Origin: Maribacter spongiicola
GTDB lineage: Bacteria > Bacteroidota > Bacteroidia > Flavobacteriales > Flavobacteriaceae
Length of the DNA stretch: 64,000 nt
Reading direction: 5' to 3'
Assembly (NCBI RefSeq): GCF_004364165.1
Contig: NZ_SOAY01000010.1
Coordinates: forward strand, 1,577,098-1,641,097
The notes under the pieces are model-generated. The model saw only the letters and a program-made list of their open reading frames with translations. It was not told the origin of the DNA and searched no databases. The position numbers and the translations under genes were made by a program. Position 1 is the stretch's first letter; each line of letters starts with the position of its first letter. Below are positions 46,277-56,900 of the stretch, in pieces.

Positions 46277-47455
46277 ATGTCCACATCAAGCAGTGAAAGA
46301 TATCAGCAACGCGGCGTGTCTGCCTCAAAGGAAGATGTACACAATGCCATCAAGAATATCGATAAAGGTCTTTTTCCGAAGGCATTTTGCAAAATAGTCC
46401 CTGATTATTTAACGGGTGATGAAGATTATTGCTTGGTAATGCATGCAGATGGTGCGGGTACCAAATCTTCTTTGGCATATATGTACTGGAAAGAAACCGG
46501 AGATATCACTGTATGGAAAGGTATTGCTCAAGATGCCTTGATCATGAATATTGATGATTTGATCTGTGTTGGTGCAACCGATAACATTATGCTTTCTTCT
46601 ACTATAGGTAGAAATAAAAATAAAATTCCGGGAGAGGTGCTATCGGCAATCATAAATGGTACGGAAGAATTGATTAATGATTTAGGGGAGTTTGGTATTA
46701 CAATTCACTCTACGGGTGGTGAAACTGCCGATGTAGGTGATTTGGTTAGAACCATAATTGTAGATTCTACAGTTACTGCCAGATTAAAAAGAAGTGACGT
46801 TATTGACAATGCGAATATAAAAGCGGGCGACGTAATCGTTGGTCTAGAATCTTTTGGACAGGCAAATTATGAAAAAGGCTATAATGGCGGAATGGGAAGT
46901 AACGGACTCACTTCTGCCCGACATGATGTTTTTTCAAACTATTTGGCAGATAAATTTCCAGAAAGTTTTGACGCAGAAGTACCTAAAGATCTTGTTTATT
47001 CCGGTACTATAAAGTTGACAGATTCTGTAGAGAATTCTCCTATCGATGCAGGTAAATTGGTGCTGTCGCCAACGAGAACATATGCGCCTATCGTTAAAAA
47101 AATACTATCAAAATATAGTGCAAAAGAAATTCACGGAATGATTCATTGTAGTGGAGGGGCACAAACAAAAATTCTTCATTTTATTGATGAATTACATGTA
47201 GTAAAAGATAACTTATTCAATGTGCCACCACTTTTTCAATTGATTCAAGAACAGTCGGGTACAGATTGGAAAGAAATGTATAAAGTCTTTAATTGTGGTC
47301 ATCGATTAGAGTTTTATCTGCCAGAAAATATAGCAAATGATATTATTGAAATCTCAAAAAGCTTTGGTGTAAATGCTCAAATTATTGGTAGGGTAGAGGC
47401 TTCAGATTCGAAAAAACTAACAATTTCAAGTAAGTATGGCACCTTTGTGTATTAA
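46277..47455 (+). CDS. purM: Phosphoribosylformylglycinamidine cyclo-ligase (AIR synthetase)
   Basis: Purine biosynthesis enzyme closing the imidazole ring to give AIR. The 392-residue protein contains SSSERYQQRGVSASKEDV at the start, VMHADGAGTKSSLAY with the ATP-binding Asp, DDLICVGATDNIMLSSTIG, IHSTGGETADVGDLVRT, and the second-domain GLESFGQANYEKGYNGGMGS followed by HCSGGAQTKI. It is somewhat longer than the E. coli enzyme, as I recall for Bacteroidota members. No other purine gene is adjacent, although apt and purU lie elsewhere in the window. The downstream Rieske gene begins about 50 bases later and may be a separate unit. Confidence 0.94.
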   Translation: MSTSSSERYQQRGVSASKEDVHNAIKNIDKGLFPKAFCKIVPDYLTGDEDYCLVMHADGAGTKSSLAYMYWKETGDITVWKGIAQDALIMNIDDLICVGATDNIMLSSTIGRNKNKIPGEVLSAIINGTEELINDLGEFGITIHSTGGETADVGDLVRTIIVDSTVTARLKRSDVIDNANIKAGDVIVGLESFGQANYEKGYNGGMGSNGLTSARHDVFSNYLADKFPESFDAEVPKDLVYSGTIKLTDSVENSPIDAGKLVLSPTRTYAPIVKKILSKYSAKEIHGMIHCSGGAQTKILHFIDELHVVKDNLFNVPPLFQLIQEQSGTDWKEMYKVFNCGHRLEFYLPENIANDIIEISKSFGVNAQIIGRVEASDSKKLTISSKYGTFVY

Positions 47456-47507
47456 TACATACGATTAGGGTAAATAAATCGTTCTTTTTGTATAAACCTA
47501 TTTTGCT

Positions 47508-47951
47508 ATGGAAAGAAAAGAATTTTTACGAACGCTTGGGGCGGGCGCTGCCTTTGCAATTACTTTTCCTTGTTTAGGAAGCTGTTCAAAAGATAGTGAT
47601 GTAGAAGGTGATATCGTAGCCCAGCCAACAGATGTAGATTTTACAATTGACCTTGAGTCTGCCGAAGCGGCTAAGCTTGCAAATAATGGAGGCTTTATTC
47701 TGAAAAATTTAGTTGTTGTAGTTAAAAATCTAGAAGGTGAATTTGTTGCTGCAACTCAAATTTGTAGTCACGAGCAATATGATCAAGTACGTTTTGTAAA
47801 TCAAGATGGTGGTATTTTCTATTGTGATGTTCATGGATCCAAATTTTCGCAAACTGGTACGCCGTTAAATGAAATTCCGAACAGCACATCTAAGACTTTA
47901 AAAATTTATAATACCAGCCTTGAGGGTTCTATATTGCGTGTTTTTGAATAA
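47508..47951 (+). CDS. Rieske [2Fe-2S] domain lipoprotein
   Basis: Exported iron-sulfur protein of 147 residues. The N-terminus MERKEFLRTLGAGAAFAITF resembles a twin-arginine-like signal and ends in a lipobox-type GSC (Cys26). The Rieske ligands are complete: C-S-H at 86-88 and C-D-V-H at 106-109, followed by GSKFSQTGTPL. Export of a folded cofactor protein would need Tat, but the leader has RK instead of RR. It directly precedes an ApbE flavin transferase, so both may serve a periplasmic redox system. Its redox partner is not evident here. Confidence 0.9.
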   Translation: MERKEFLRTLGAGAAFAITFPCLGSCSKDSDVEGDIVAQPTDVDFTIDLESAEAAKLANNGGFILKNLVVVVKNLEGEFVAATQICSHEQYDQVRFVNQDGGIFYCDVHGSKFSQTGTPLNEIPNSTSKTLKIYNTSLEGSILRVFE

Positions 47952-48040
47952 ACATCACGTAACATATCAATAAACCAAAACTACACCAACCTAACTTATT
48001 TATTCTTTATATCCATATGTATCCCCAATTAGAGAAATAA

Positions 48041-49027
48041 GTGAAAAAGATTTATGCCTTAATACTATGTCTAATGACCTGCTTTGCATATGGTCAGGAG
48101 AAAAAGTACGTAACGGTAAAAAAATCGTACGAGGTAATGGGTGGCGATTTCGATATTACAGTTGTTTCTGAAGATGAAGAACTGGGTTATATTTATATAC
48201 AAGAGGCATTGGCTGAAGTGCAAAGAATAGAAAAACTTATTTCTTCTTGGGATGCGGAATCTGAAACTAGTTTGATTAATAAAAATGCAGGTATCAAACC
48301 TGTATCTGTAAGTTGGGAGCTTTATAACTTAATAGAAAGGTCTATTCAAATATCTGAAATTACGAACGGTGCTTTTGATATCACATTTACGGCATTGAAC
48401 GATATTTGGAAATTAGATGGTAGTATGGAAGCAATGCCTACTTCGAACGAAGTTGAATCTATAAAGCACAAAATCGGGTATAAAAATATCATTCTAGATA
48501 GCAAAGAGCAAACCGTTTATCTGAATAAAAAGGGAATGCGTATTTCTTTTGGTGGTATCGGCAAAGGTTTTGCCGCAGATAAGGCAAAGTCATTATTGGT
48601 ATCTAAAGAGGTTAAGGCAGGCATTATCAATATCGATGGCGATATTACCACATGGGGTACAAAAGTAACTGGCGATAAATGGTTAATAGGGGTCGTGAAC
48701 CCAGATCAAAAAGGGGGCATATCTTCTTGGATACCAATTCTTGAGTCATCGGTTGCAACCTCTGGTGGCGACGGTAATTTTATTATCTCAAAAAATAAAA
48801 AGTACACCCATATTATAAATCCTGTAACAGGTTATCCGGCCACGGGAATTCTTAGTGTATCTGTTTTTGCAAAAAGTGCCGAGTTATCAGACGCCTTGGC
48901 GACTTCTATTTTTGTAATGGGCATAGATGCAGGGCTCGCACTAATAAATCAGTTGGGAGACACCGAGGTTATCATTGTAGACAGTATCAATAAATTGCAT
49001 AAAAGCAATGGCATCTTACTAAACTAG
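48041..49027 (+). CDS. apbE: FAD:protein FMN transferase (ApbE family), GTG start
   Basis: Periplasmic enzyme that attaches FMN from FAD to Ser/Thr of target flavoproteins such as NqrC/RnfG. 328 residues, starting at a GTG (48041) because the signal peptide MKKIYALILCLMTCFAYGQE begins there. Signatures are YEVMGGDFDITV, EVQRIEKLISSWDAESETS, ISFGGIGKGFAADKAKSLL (about 168-186), NIDGDITTWG, ESSVATSGGDGNF and HIINPVTGYPATG, with LSDALATSIFVMG near the end. All Mg2+/FAD site motifs are present. It follows the Rieske gene by about 90 bases. The modified flavoprotein is not in this window. Confidence 0.94.
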   Translation: MKKIYALILCLMTCFAYGQEKKYVTVKKSYEVMGGDFDITVVSEDEELGYIYIQEALAEVQRIEKLISSWDAESETSLINKNAGIKPVSVSWELYNLIERSIQISEITNGAFDITFTALNDIWKLDGSMEAMPTSNEVESIKHKIGYKNIILDSKEQTVYLNKKGMRISFGGIGKGFAADKAKSLLVSKEVKAGIINIDGDITTWGTKVTGDKWLIGVVNPDQKGGISSWIPILESSVATSGGDGNFIISKNKKYTHIINPVTGYPATGILSVSVFAKSAELSDALATSIFVMGIDAGLALINQLGDTEVIIVDSINKLHKSNGILLN

Positions 49028-49105
49028 CTTTTCTTTAAAAAAAATACATTCTTATTTTTTAATTGATACCATAATAAACACTTTAGTCTGTCCGCAATTT
49101 TATTG

Positions 49106-49113
49106 TAAATTTG
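49106..49113 (+). promoter_or_regulatory. -7 element of prfA-pyrF
   Basis: TAAATTTG, a perfect TAnnTTTG, 21 bases before the prfA ATG. Confidence 0.65.
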
Positions 49114-49134
49114 CCATACAAGTGAAGTAAGTAT

Positions 49135-50211
49135 ATGATAGACAAGTTAAACATCGTAAAACAACGTTTTGATGAGGTTTCAGACCTTATAATTCAGCCA
49201 GATATTATATCTGATCAAGAAAAATATGTAAAACTTACAAAAGAATATAAGGATCTTAGAGATTTAATGGCAAAGCGAGATGAATATCTTGAGCTTACCA
49301 ATAATATTGCTGAGGCGGAAGAGATTATTGCCGATGGTAGTGATGCAGAAATGCTAGAAATGGCAAAAATGCAAATGGAAGAGGCTAAAGGCGGTTTGCC
49401 GAAGCTAGAAGAGGATATTAAATTAATGTTGATACCGAGAGATCCAGAAGATGCAAAAGATGTAGTTGTTGAAATTAGAGCCGGTACAGGTGGTGATGAA
49501 GCAAGTATTTTTGCTGGTGATTTATTTAGAATGTATACAAAATATTGTGAGTCTAAAGGATGGAAAACAAATGTAATCGACCTTAGTGAAGGTACTAATG
49601 GCGGTTATAAAGAAATTCAGTTCGAAGTTACCGGTAATAATGTATATGGTACATTAAAATTTGAAGCTGGTGTACACCGTGTACAGCGCGTGCCACAAAC
49701 AGAAACTCAAGGTAGAGTACATACTAGTGCTGCTACGGTTATGGTTTTGCCGGAAGCCGAAGAATTCGATGTGCAAATAGAACCTAAAGATGTACGCATA
49801 GATTTTTTCTGCTCATCTGGTCCTGGTGGTCAGTCGGTGAATACAACTTATTCGGCAGTTCGTTTAACGCATATACCTACCGGATTGGTAGCGCAGTGTC
49901 AAGATCAAAAATCTCAACATAAAAATAAGGACAAGGCTTTTAGAGTATTACGTTCCAGATTATATGATTTGGAATTGGCAAAGAAGCAAGAAGAAGATGC
50001 GGCTAAACGAAATTCTCAAGTAAGTAGTGGTGACCGTTCTGCAAAAATTAGAACCTATAATTATCCGCAAGGTAGGGTAACTGACCACCGTGTAGGATTA
50101 ACATTATATGATTTGTCTAATATTATTGATGGTGATATTCAAAGAATTATAGATGAATTAAGTTTTGTAGATAATACAGAGAGATTAAAGGAAGCTTCTG
50201 AGATTTTTTAA
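49135..50211 (+). CDS. prfA: Peptide chain release factor 1
   Basis: Class I release factor for UAA and UAG stop codons. The 358-residue length is standard. [21 protein letters not shown] lies in domain 2 (written here as [10 protein letters not shown] then [10 protein letters not shown]), the stop-codon region [19 protein letters not shown] includes a PQT in the place of the RF1 PxT tripeptide, and the catalytic GPGGQSVN (GGQ near 232-234) is intact. The PxT motif identifies RF1 and not RF2. It ends 3 bases before pyrF, so the two genes form an operon. Confidence 0.96.
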   Translation: MIDKLNIVKQRFDEVSDLIIQPDIISDQEKYVKLTKEYKDLRDLMAKRDEYLELTNNIAEAEEIIADGSDAEMLEMAKMQMEEAKGGLPKLEEDIKLMLIPRDPEDAKDVVVEIRAGTGGDEASIFAGDLFRMYTKYCESKGWKTNVIDLSEGTNGGYKEIQFEVTGNNVYGTLKFEAGVHRVQRVPQTETQGRVHTSAATVMVLPEAEEFDVQIEPKDVRIDFFCSSGPGGQSVNTTYSAVRLTHIPTGLVAQCQDQKSQHKNKDKAFRVLRSRLYDLELAKKQEEDAAKRNSQVSSGDRSAKIRTYNYPQGRVTDHRVGLTLYDLSNIIDGDIQRIIDELSFVDNTERLKEASEIF

Positions 50212-50214
50212 TAT

Positions 50215-51036
50215 ATGACCACACAAGAATTAGTTGCCCAAATTCATAAAAAACAATCTTTTTTGTGCATTGGTCTCGATACCGATTTAGAGAAGATTCC
50301 AGCTTTTTTATTGGAAGAGGAAGATCCTATATTCTCCTTCAATAAAGCAATTATCGATGCAACTCATGATTTATGTGTTGCATATAAACCAAATATCGCT
50401 TTTTATGAAGCATACGGTGTGCAAGGTTGGTCTGCTCTGCGTAAAACGATTAAATATTTAAATAGCAATTATCCTGATATTTTTACCATTGCCGATGCAA
50501 AACGTGGAGATATCGGTAATACTTCTACAAGATATGCGAAGGCATTTTTTGAAGATTTAAATTTCGATTCTATTACTATCGCTCCGTACATGGGGCGCGA
50601 TTCTGTTGAACCTTTTTTAGCTTTTGAGAACAAGCATACCATTCTTTTGGCATTAACGTCTAACGAAGGTGCTTTTGATTTTCAGACAAAAAAGATAGAA
50701 GATAAAGAACTTTATAAAGAAGTACTGTCTGTGTCAACAACCTATAAAGGTGCCGAGAATTTAATGTATGTTGTAGGTGCTACCAAAGCAGAATATCTTA
50801 AGGAGATTCGAAAAATTGTGCCTAAAAGTTTTTTGCTTGTGCCAGGTGTTGGTGCACAAGGGGGTAGCCTAAAAGATGTATGTGAATATGGTATGACCAA
50901 AAATATTGGTCTACTAATTAATTCATCTCGCGGAATAATATATGCCTCTGATCAAGAAGATTTCGCAGATGCAGCCAAGATTAAGGCTAAAGAATTACAG
51001 CAAGAAATGAAGAAAGAGCTAGAAAGATTAAACTAA
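50215..51036 (+). CDS. pyrF: Orotidine 5'-phosphate decarboxylase
   Basis: Last step of UMP synthesis. The 273-residue length and [17 protein letters not shown] beginning fit the longer PyrF subfamily (type 2). [21 protein letters not shown], the catalytic [19 protein letters not shown] (Asp-Lys-Asp relay) and the late [14 protein letters not shown] and [10 protein letters not shown] phosphate-binding segments are present. It follows prfA by 3 bases. The 3' end overlaps by 9 bases with a small gene on the opposite strand. Confidence 0.96.
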   Translation: MTTQELVAQIHKKQSFLCIGLDTDLEKIPAFLLEEEDPIFSFNKAIIDATHDLCVAYKPNIAFYEAYGVQGWSALRKTIKYLNSNYPDIFTIADAKRGDIGNTSTRYAKAFFEDLNFDSITIAPYMGRDSVEPFLAFENKHTILLALTSNEGAFDFQTKKIEDKELYKEVLSVSTTYKGAENLMYVVGATKAEYLKEIRKIVPKSFLLVPGVGAQGGSLKDVCEYGMTKNIGLLINSSRGIIYASDQEDFADAAKIKAKELQQEMKKELERLN

Positions 51037-51219
51037 TTCTTCTAACGTTCTTTTAATTTTCTGTGCTTTAGACTCAAAAAATTCTCCTAATTGTGTATTC
51101 GTTTGAATAGTAGAAGCTTTTTCTAAAAATATTTGATATTGGTACTCCAATAAGCTGATAATATCATTATTTGCCTCTATTGGTGTTACTGATCCTACTT
51201 TACAATACTGCTCGCTCAT
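51028..51219 (-). CDS. Small conserved-type hypothetical protein
   Basis: Acidic 63-residue protein, [20 protein letters not shown] at the start, then helix-forming sequence ([31 protein letters not shown]). No family recognised. Its reality is supported by a perfect -7 box (51248-51241) placed for a leader of about 15 nt and by sequence that looks coding throughout. It runs convergent to pyrF with a 9-base overlap. The function is unknown. Confidence 0.62.
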   Translation of the reverse strand: MSEQYCKVGSVTPIEANNDIISLLEYQYQIFLEKASTIQTNTQLGEFFESKAQKIKRTLEELV

Positions 51220-51240
51220 TATACTAGATTTGTGTTCTTA

Positions 51241-51248
51241 CAAATATA
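51241..51248 (-). promoter_or_regulatory. -7 element of the 63-residue gene
   Basis: TATATTTG on the minus strand, a perfect TAnnTTTG, 21 bases upstream of the ATG. Confidence 0.65.
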
Positions 51249-51444
51249 CGTTCAGTTTTAAGTTTTGGACGTTCGTATACTAAGCTATACAACTAATTAT
51301 TAGGTAATATGTCTTTTTTTTAACAGTATTATAAGCGAATATTGAAAAGACTATTCTTTTTAAGTGAATTTTGATTATCCTGAACTATTAATTGAAAAAG
51401 AATTAATACATTGTAGATTAACTGTTTTTTAATGAGACAATAAC

Positions 51445-52221
51445 TTGCTTCACTATATAACTTACCGGCATAAAACATCTTCTAAATGGGTCACGTTTGT
51501 TCATGGCGCTGGTGGTAGCTCTTCTATTTGGTACAAACAAATACGTGAATTTAAAAAGCATTTTAATGTATTGCTGCTCGATTTAAGAGGTCATGGTAAT
51601 TCTAAACCTAGTTTAAAGAATGTTTTTGATGAGAAGTATACTTTCGATGTTATTACAAATGACATTGTTGAGGTAATCGATCATGAAAAGATTGAAAAAT
51701 CGCATTTTGTTGGTATTTCGTTGGGGACAATACTTATTCGTAATTTAGCAGAGAATCACCCTGAGCGAGTAGAGAGTATGGTAATGGGCGGTGCAATTAT
51801 GAAATTGAATTTACGCTCTCAAATATTAATAAAGCTTGGTGTCGTATTTAAAACGGTGATACCTTATTTATGGTTGTATAAGTTTTTTGCATTTATTATA
51901 ATGCCGAATAAGAACCATAGGGAGTCTAGATTGCTATTTGTTCGCGAAGCAAAGAAATTGTACCAAAAAGAATTTATTCGTTGGTTTAAGCTTACGTCAG
52001 AGATAAACCCCTTGTTACGTTTTTTTCGTTCTGCCGATATTAAAATTCCAACCTTATATGTAATGGGTGAAGAAGATTACTTGTTTTTACCTAGCATACG
52101 TAAAATAGCAAAATCTCATCAGCATTCTCAGTTGATCGTAGTTGAAGACTGTGGTCATGTAGTTAATGTAGAACAACCTATGTTTTTTAATGAACAGGTA
52201 ATTAAATATTTAAAAGGCTAA
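51445..52221 (+). CDS. Alpha/beta hydrolase, TTG start
   Basis: Cytosolic serine hydrolase of 258 residues. VTFVHGAGGSSSIWYKQ supplies the oxyanion region, VLLLDLRGHGNSKPS follows, and the nucleophile elbow G-I-S-L-G lies near residue 93. The acid is probably in YVMGEEDYLF and the histidine in VEDCGHVVNVEQP. The start is a TTG at 51445, since the nearby ATG at 51432 runs into a stop after three codons. No substrate can be named: esterase, lipase or C-C hydrolase are all possible. It stands alone between the small 63-residue gene and a SusC/SusD pair. Confidence 0.88.
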   Translation: MLHYITYRHKTSSKWVTFVHGAGGSSSIWYKQIREFKKHFNVLLLDLRGHGNSKPSLKNVFDEKYTFDVITNDIVEVIDHEKIEKSHFVGISLGTILIRNLAENHPERVESMVMGGAIMKLNLRSQILIKLGVVFKTVIPYLWLYKFFAFIIMPNKNHRESRLLFVREAKKLYQKEFIRWFKLTSEINPLLRFFRSADIKIPTLYVMGEEDYLFLPSIRKIAKSHQHSQLIVVEDCGHVVNVEQPMFFNEQVIKYLKG

Positions 52222-52299
52222 TATTAAATGTCTTTTTTGACTTGATAGTCGTTCATTTCATTAAAAAATAATTTCCTCCCTCAGTTGTTATAAAAGTAA

Positions 52300-52321
52300 A
52301 AGGCCGGTAGATACCGGCCTT
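52300..52321. terminator. Intrinsic terminator between hydrolase and second SusD
   Basis: Near-perfect inverted repeat AAGGCCGGTA / TACCGGCCTT (52300-52309 and 52312-52321). It is followed on the minus strand by CTTTTATA-type T-rich sequence. It ends the second SusC/SusD operon and may also stop the hydrolase transcript. Confidence 0.85.
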
Positions 52322-52354
52322 GAACAATTAACTCAACTTTACTTAATTTATTAA

Positions 52355-53950
52355 TTAATTTACGTCCCAAAATAACTTGCTGGTAATTAAATCGCCATTC
52401 GGTAATTTTGCAACTGCTTCGCTACGGTTCGTTCCATTTAAAGTTTGAAGAATTTGTGGGTACCTTAATCTAAATGGTATCTCTGTTACAGAAGGATCAA
52501 CCGGTCCTGCTTCGAATACATACGATTCCACTCTGTTATCAGGTGCTAAACCAGCAATCTGCTCTGCAGGTAATTGAACAGTTTCGCCAGGCAATACTAT
52601 AGTATTAGGGAAACTAGTTCTTCTGTAATCTGCGTACGCTTGGTGAGCTTGCATGTACAAAGCAATGTATTTCTGATTTAATACAGTTTCTTGAGAAGCT
52701 GCAGGAAGATTAGAAACAAAGCTAGTAATTTCAGCAGGGTCAACCCCCCATCTTTCCATAGAAGCAGTAACTCCGTTAACATAATTTTCTTGAGCAAAAC
52801 CATTACGTTCAGAAATTATGAACTGAACTTCGGCATACTCCATTAAAACCTCTTTGTAATCTGGTTTAAGTACTTTGCTACTCATAAATGAATAGGTAGT
52901 ACGATCTAAGAAGTTTGTATTTCTAAAAGCATACGGTATACCAAGGTAATCATCATAATTAACGCTTCTTTCATAAGTACCGTTTTTAACTTCATCAATA
53001 GAAGCACTAATAGGTGCAGCCATTTCGAATAATCTAGGATCCGGACCAAAATTTCCTTTCTCACCTTTTAATAACTGAACAAATGGTGCTGCAACAGCAA
53101 AATCTGTTCTAGTGATATGTGCGATCCATAAAGGAGAAGCATTGTCATCTGCAGTAGCATATGTTTGCGCTGCGTTGTCATCATTAGATTGCATTACACC
53201 ATCGGCAATAGCATCATCTATTTCAGCATTGGCAGTCGCTAGATCAACACCTCTAAGATTATTGGCAACTCTCATTCTTAATGAGTTTGCGAATCTTCTC
53301 CATTTTTCAGCATCCCCATTGAAAATATTGTCTCCACTAATGAAGGCAGGCTCGTTAGGGTTGATCATGTCGGCTGATTCTCTTAACTCTTTTAAAATAT
53401 CGGTATATATATCTTCTTGAGATGCAAATACCGGAGAGGAACTATTGTTTACCGATAAAGCTTGAAAACTTTCATTTTCTGTACCGTAAGAGTAGTAAGG
53501 TATATCGCCAAAGAAATTGGTAAGCTCATAGAACATATATGAAAGCATAATTCTAGAAGCGGCAATTTGATTGTCGTTATTACCGTAAGCAGCCGCACCA
53601 TCTCTAGTCTCAGGATTTGTATTCTGATCTAAAATTGCTTTCAAATCGGTCGCTACTAAATACGTGTTTTGGTAAATACTTTGCGCTGCCGTTTCTCTGT
53701 ATAGGAAACGATCCTCATCGGCGTATGCCGTTTGACCCCAATATTGCATCCATGGTAAGGTTAATCTACCTGTATTAAATGCGTCTCTACTAAAATCAGT
53801 AAATCTTTTTGTAGAATATGCAAAAATATTGTTGGTAGGTACTACCTCAGGTTCATTAGGATTACTGTTTAGATCCTCTAAGCCATCATCGCAGGAATAG
53901 AATCCTGAAACCAATAATGACATACATAATATGATAAATTTATTTTTCAT
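52355..53950 (-). CDS. SusD/RagB-like lipoprotein of the SusD-like_2 type
   Basis: Surface lipoprotein of 531 residues, lipobox YSC (Cys20) followed by DDGLEDLNSNPNEPEVV, the common start of SusD-like_2 proteins. LPWMQYWGQTAYADEDRF, SRIMLSYMFYELTNFFGDIP, and KWRRFANSLRMRVANNLRG are typical landmarks; LYMQAHQAYADYRRTSFP lies in the C-terminal part. It should bind the ligand imported by the SusC 5 bases upstream. No degradative enzyme gene accompanies the pair in this window, so glycan, peptide or another polymer are all possible ligands. Confidence 0.95.
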   Translation of the reverse strand: MKNKFIILCMSLLVSGFYSCDDGLEDLNSNPNEPEVVPTNNIFAYSTKRFTDFSRDAFNTGRLTLPWMQYWGQTAYADEDRFLYRETAAQSIYQNTYLVATDLKAILDQNTNPETRDGAAAYGNNDNQIAASRIMLSYMFYELTNFFGDIPYYSYGTENESFQALSVNNSSSPVFASQEDIYTDILKELRESADMINPNEPAFISGDNIFNGDAEKWRRFANSLRMRVANNLRGVDLATANAEIDDAIADGVMQSNDDNAAQTYATADDNASPLWIAHITRTDFAVAAPFVQLLKGEKGNFGPDPRLFEMAAPISASIDEVKNGTYERSVNYDDYLGIPYAFRNTNFLDRTTYSFMSSKVLKPDYKEVLMEYAEVQFIISERNGFAQENYVNGVTASMERWGVDPAEITSFVSNLPAASQETVLNQKYIALYMQAHQAYADYRRTSFPNTIVLPGETVQLPAEQIAGLAPDNRVESYVFEAGPVDPSVTEIPFRLRYPQILQTLNGTNRSEAVAKLPNGDLITSKLFWDVN

Positions 53951-53955
53951 TTTTT

Positions 53956-56900
53956 TTAGAATTTTAATTGAACATTCAATCCGTAGCTTTTAGTTGAAGG
54001 TAGAGAACCACCTTCAGAACCTTGTATGTTACCACTACCTGATGTAGCAACTTCTGGGTCAAAATTTTCGTTGTCCAAGCCCCAAACACCTAAGTTTCTA
54101 CCAAATGCAGATACGGTTATAGCAGCAAAATCTTCGAACCAATCTGTTGGTAACGTATACGCTAAAGAAACCTCTCTTAATTTAATGTAATCAGCATCAA
54201 AGACATTTTGTGCATCATTGCCAAAGAAGAAGTCTGTACCATATTGTTGAGCAGGTATTACTTGAGTATTGGTAGCGGTATTACTTACTGTGTAATTACC
54301 ATCTGCATCATAAGTTACTGTACCTGTAACACCTGGTAGAACAATACCTTCTTCACGAATGTTATTTGCAGCAGTCTGTTCAAGAATACCAGAATAGTTA
54401 CCCCACATGTTGGTTAATGATCGGTATTTACCACCTTGTTGAACATCTACTAAGAAACCGAAGCTTAAATTTTTATACTTGAAATTATTTCTGAATCCCA
54501 TAGTGTAGTCTGGTAAAACACTACCTAAGTTTTCTACATTCTGAGTTTCAGCATAGCTTCCGTTTGAATTAACTACTTTATTTCCTTGATCGTCAAAAAC
54601 ATAATTAGTACCTCTAATTATGCCATAAGGTTGACCAACAACCGCATTGACAGTTACAGAGTTAAAAGGGAAACTACCAATTTGAAGTGTTTCAACACCA
54701 TCTAATATCTCTAAAAGTTCATTGTCATTTTTTGCGAAATTCCAAATCACATCCCAAGAGAAATCTTTTGTTTCTATCGGAGATATCGTTACCAATGCCT
54801 CTATACCTTTGTTCTGTAGTTTTCCTGCGTTTGTAAACGTAGCGGTAAAGCCCGTGGCAGGATCAATTTGTACAGGTGTAATTAGGTCACTAGTTTCTTC
54901 GTTGTAGTAAGTAACATCAAAACTTAATCTATTTTTAAAGAAAGCCATTTCTAAACCTACTTCATAGGTTTTCTTTTGCTCTGGCAATAGTGCCGGGTTT
55001 CTGTTGGTGTTGCCCAAATCGAAAGGTACATTTCCTAAAAATGGAATAGAACCAGTATAGGTATTCGCTAATTGGTATGGATCGGTATCACTACCCACTT
55101 CGGCATAACCACCTCTTATTTTACCAAATGATAGCCAGTTTGCGTCTACAAATGAAGAGAATACAATACTACCACTTACAGAAGGGTAGAAGTATGAATT
55201 GCTATCTGCAGGTAGGGTAGAAGACCAATCGTTACGACCGGTTACCGTTAAATATGCAAAATTGTTGTATCCAAAAGAAGCAGAACCATATAAACTGTTT
55301 ACTCTTTTTCTGGAATCGAACTCTGTTACCTGTGCAGGGTCTGCAGAGTTACTTAAGTTGTACAAACCAGGAACTACTAACCCACCAGAAGTTTCGCCGG
55401 TAATTCTATGAAGCTCATTATCTCTTCTGTTTAAACCAACAAAAGTATTGATGCTCAATTTGTCATTAAATATGTTTTTGTCGAAGTGTAAACGACCTTC
55501 GTAGTTGATTTCTTGAAAATCTCTATCGATTTCAGTATAGAACGGTTGAGCTTGAGATCCAACTGCTACTTGCGAGTTAATTCTAAAATCATACGTATCA
55601 CCATACATTTTACCAACAACATATAAATTGTCTGTAATGTTGTATTGAAGACCTACGTTACCGTACCATCTAGTTCTCTTGTCTGTTGCTGTGTTTTCAT
55701 TCAATGTCCAATATGGATTGTCAGAATATCTAACAGATCCGTCTGCAGCAGAAACCCTGTTCCAAGTACGTTGAGCACCATCGGCTAACTTATATTCTTT
55801 TAATCTTTCGTAATCTAATTGGGTTTGGCCAAACTGATAGAGTTGTTGAATTACCCCTTCACCTGTATAGCCAACTGCAGGTCTATTAAAACCATCGGTT
55901 ATTGTCAAGTTTACAGAAGCATCCATTTTTAATCTATCAGTTAATTGAGAAGTACCATTGAAGTTTACGGTAGTCTTGCTTAATTCTGAATTTGGTACAA
56001 TACCGGTAGATTGAGTATTATTTAAAGACATTCTCATGGTTGACTTTTCAGTACCTTGAGAAAATGCAATACCATTATTATAGCTAATACCAGTATTGAA
56101 GAAGTCATCTTTATCGTAATCAGGATAAACCCAAGCTCTAGGCTGTAAATAATCTTCTGCGAATTCCGGGTCAAAAGCATCCCAGTGAAGAACTCTACTA
56201 TTAGAGTCATATCTTGGTCCCCAAGATTCATCAGTACCATAATCAGCTACATCATAAGTAACACCGTTTATGGTTGCCTGACCAAAACCAGATTGCCCAA
56301 TAGTAGTAGCATCACCTGCGCCACCACCATACAATTTCTGTACTTTAGGTAAAATGTTTACTTGGTCGAAGGTTATACCAGAGTTAAAAACAACTTCAGC
56401 TTTACCTTTTTTACCTGATTTTGTAGTAATTAAAATAACCCCGTTACTCGCTCTTGAACCATAAAGGGCAGATGCAGCACCGCCTTTTAACACGTTCATT
56501 GAGGCTATATCATCTGGATTAACATCAAAACCTGCATCACCATAATCTCTACCTCCACCACCAGTTTGGGCGCTTGTAGTGTTATAGTTAGAATTATCTA
56601 AAGGAATACCATCTACTACGATTAAAGGTCTGTTCTCTTGTGTGATAGAACCTGCACCTCTAATAAGAATACGCGAAGATCCACCTAAACTACCAGAGGC
56701 ATTTGAAACTTGAACACCTGCAACCTTACCACTTAAAGCGTTTAAGGCATTGCTGTTTCTTGTTTCAGAAAGTTGATCGCCAGAAACTTCTTGCGTTGCG
56801 TAACCTAATGATTTCTTTTCACGTGTAATACCTAATGCAGCAGTTACAACAACTTCTTCTAAAGCTTGTGCATCCTCTTCTAAGGTTACATTTATAGTTG

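Noticed and set aside
51375..51391. TTATCCTGAACTATT-like match to the shared 17-bp promoter element
   Set aside because: Only the CCTG core matches, the orientation is wrong for the hydrolase gene at 51445, and no -7 box lies 20 bases away on either strand.
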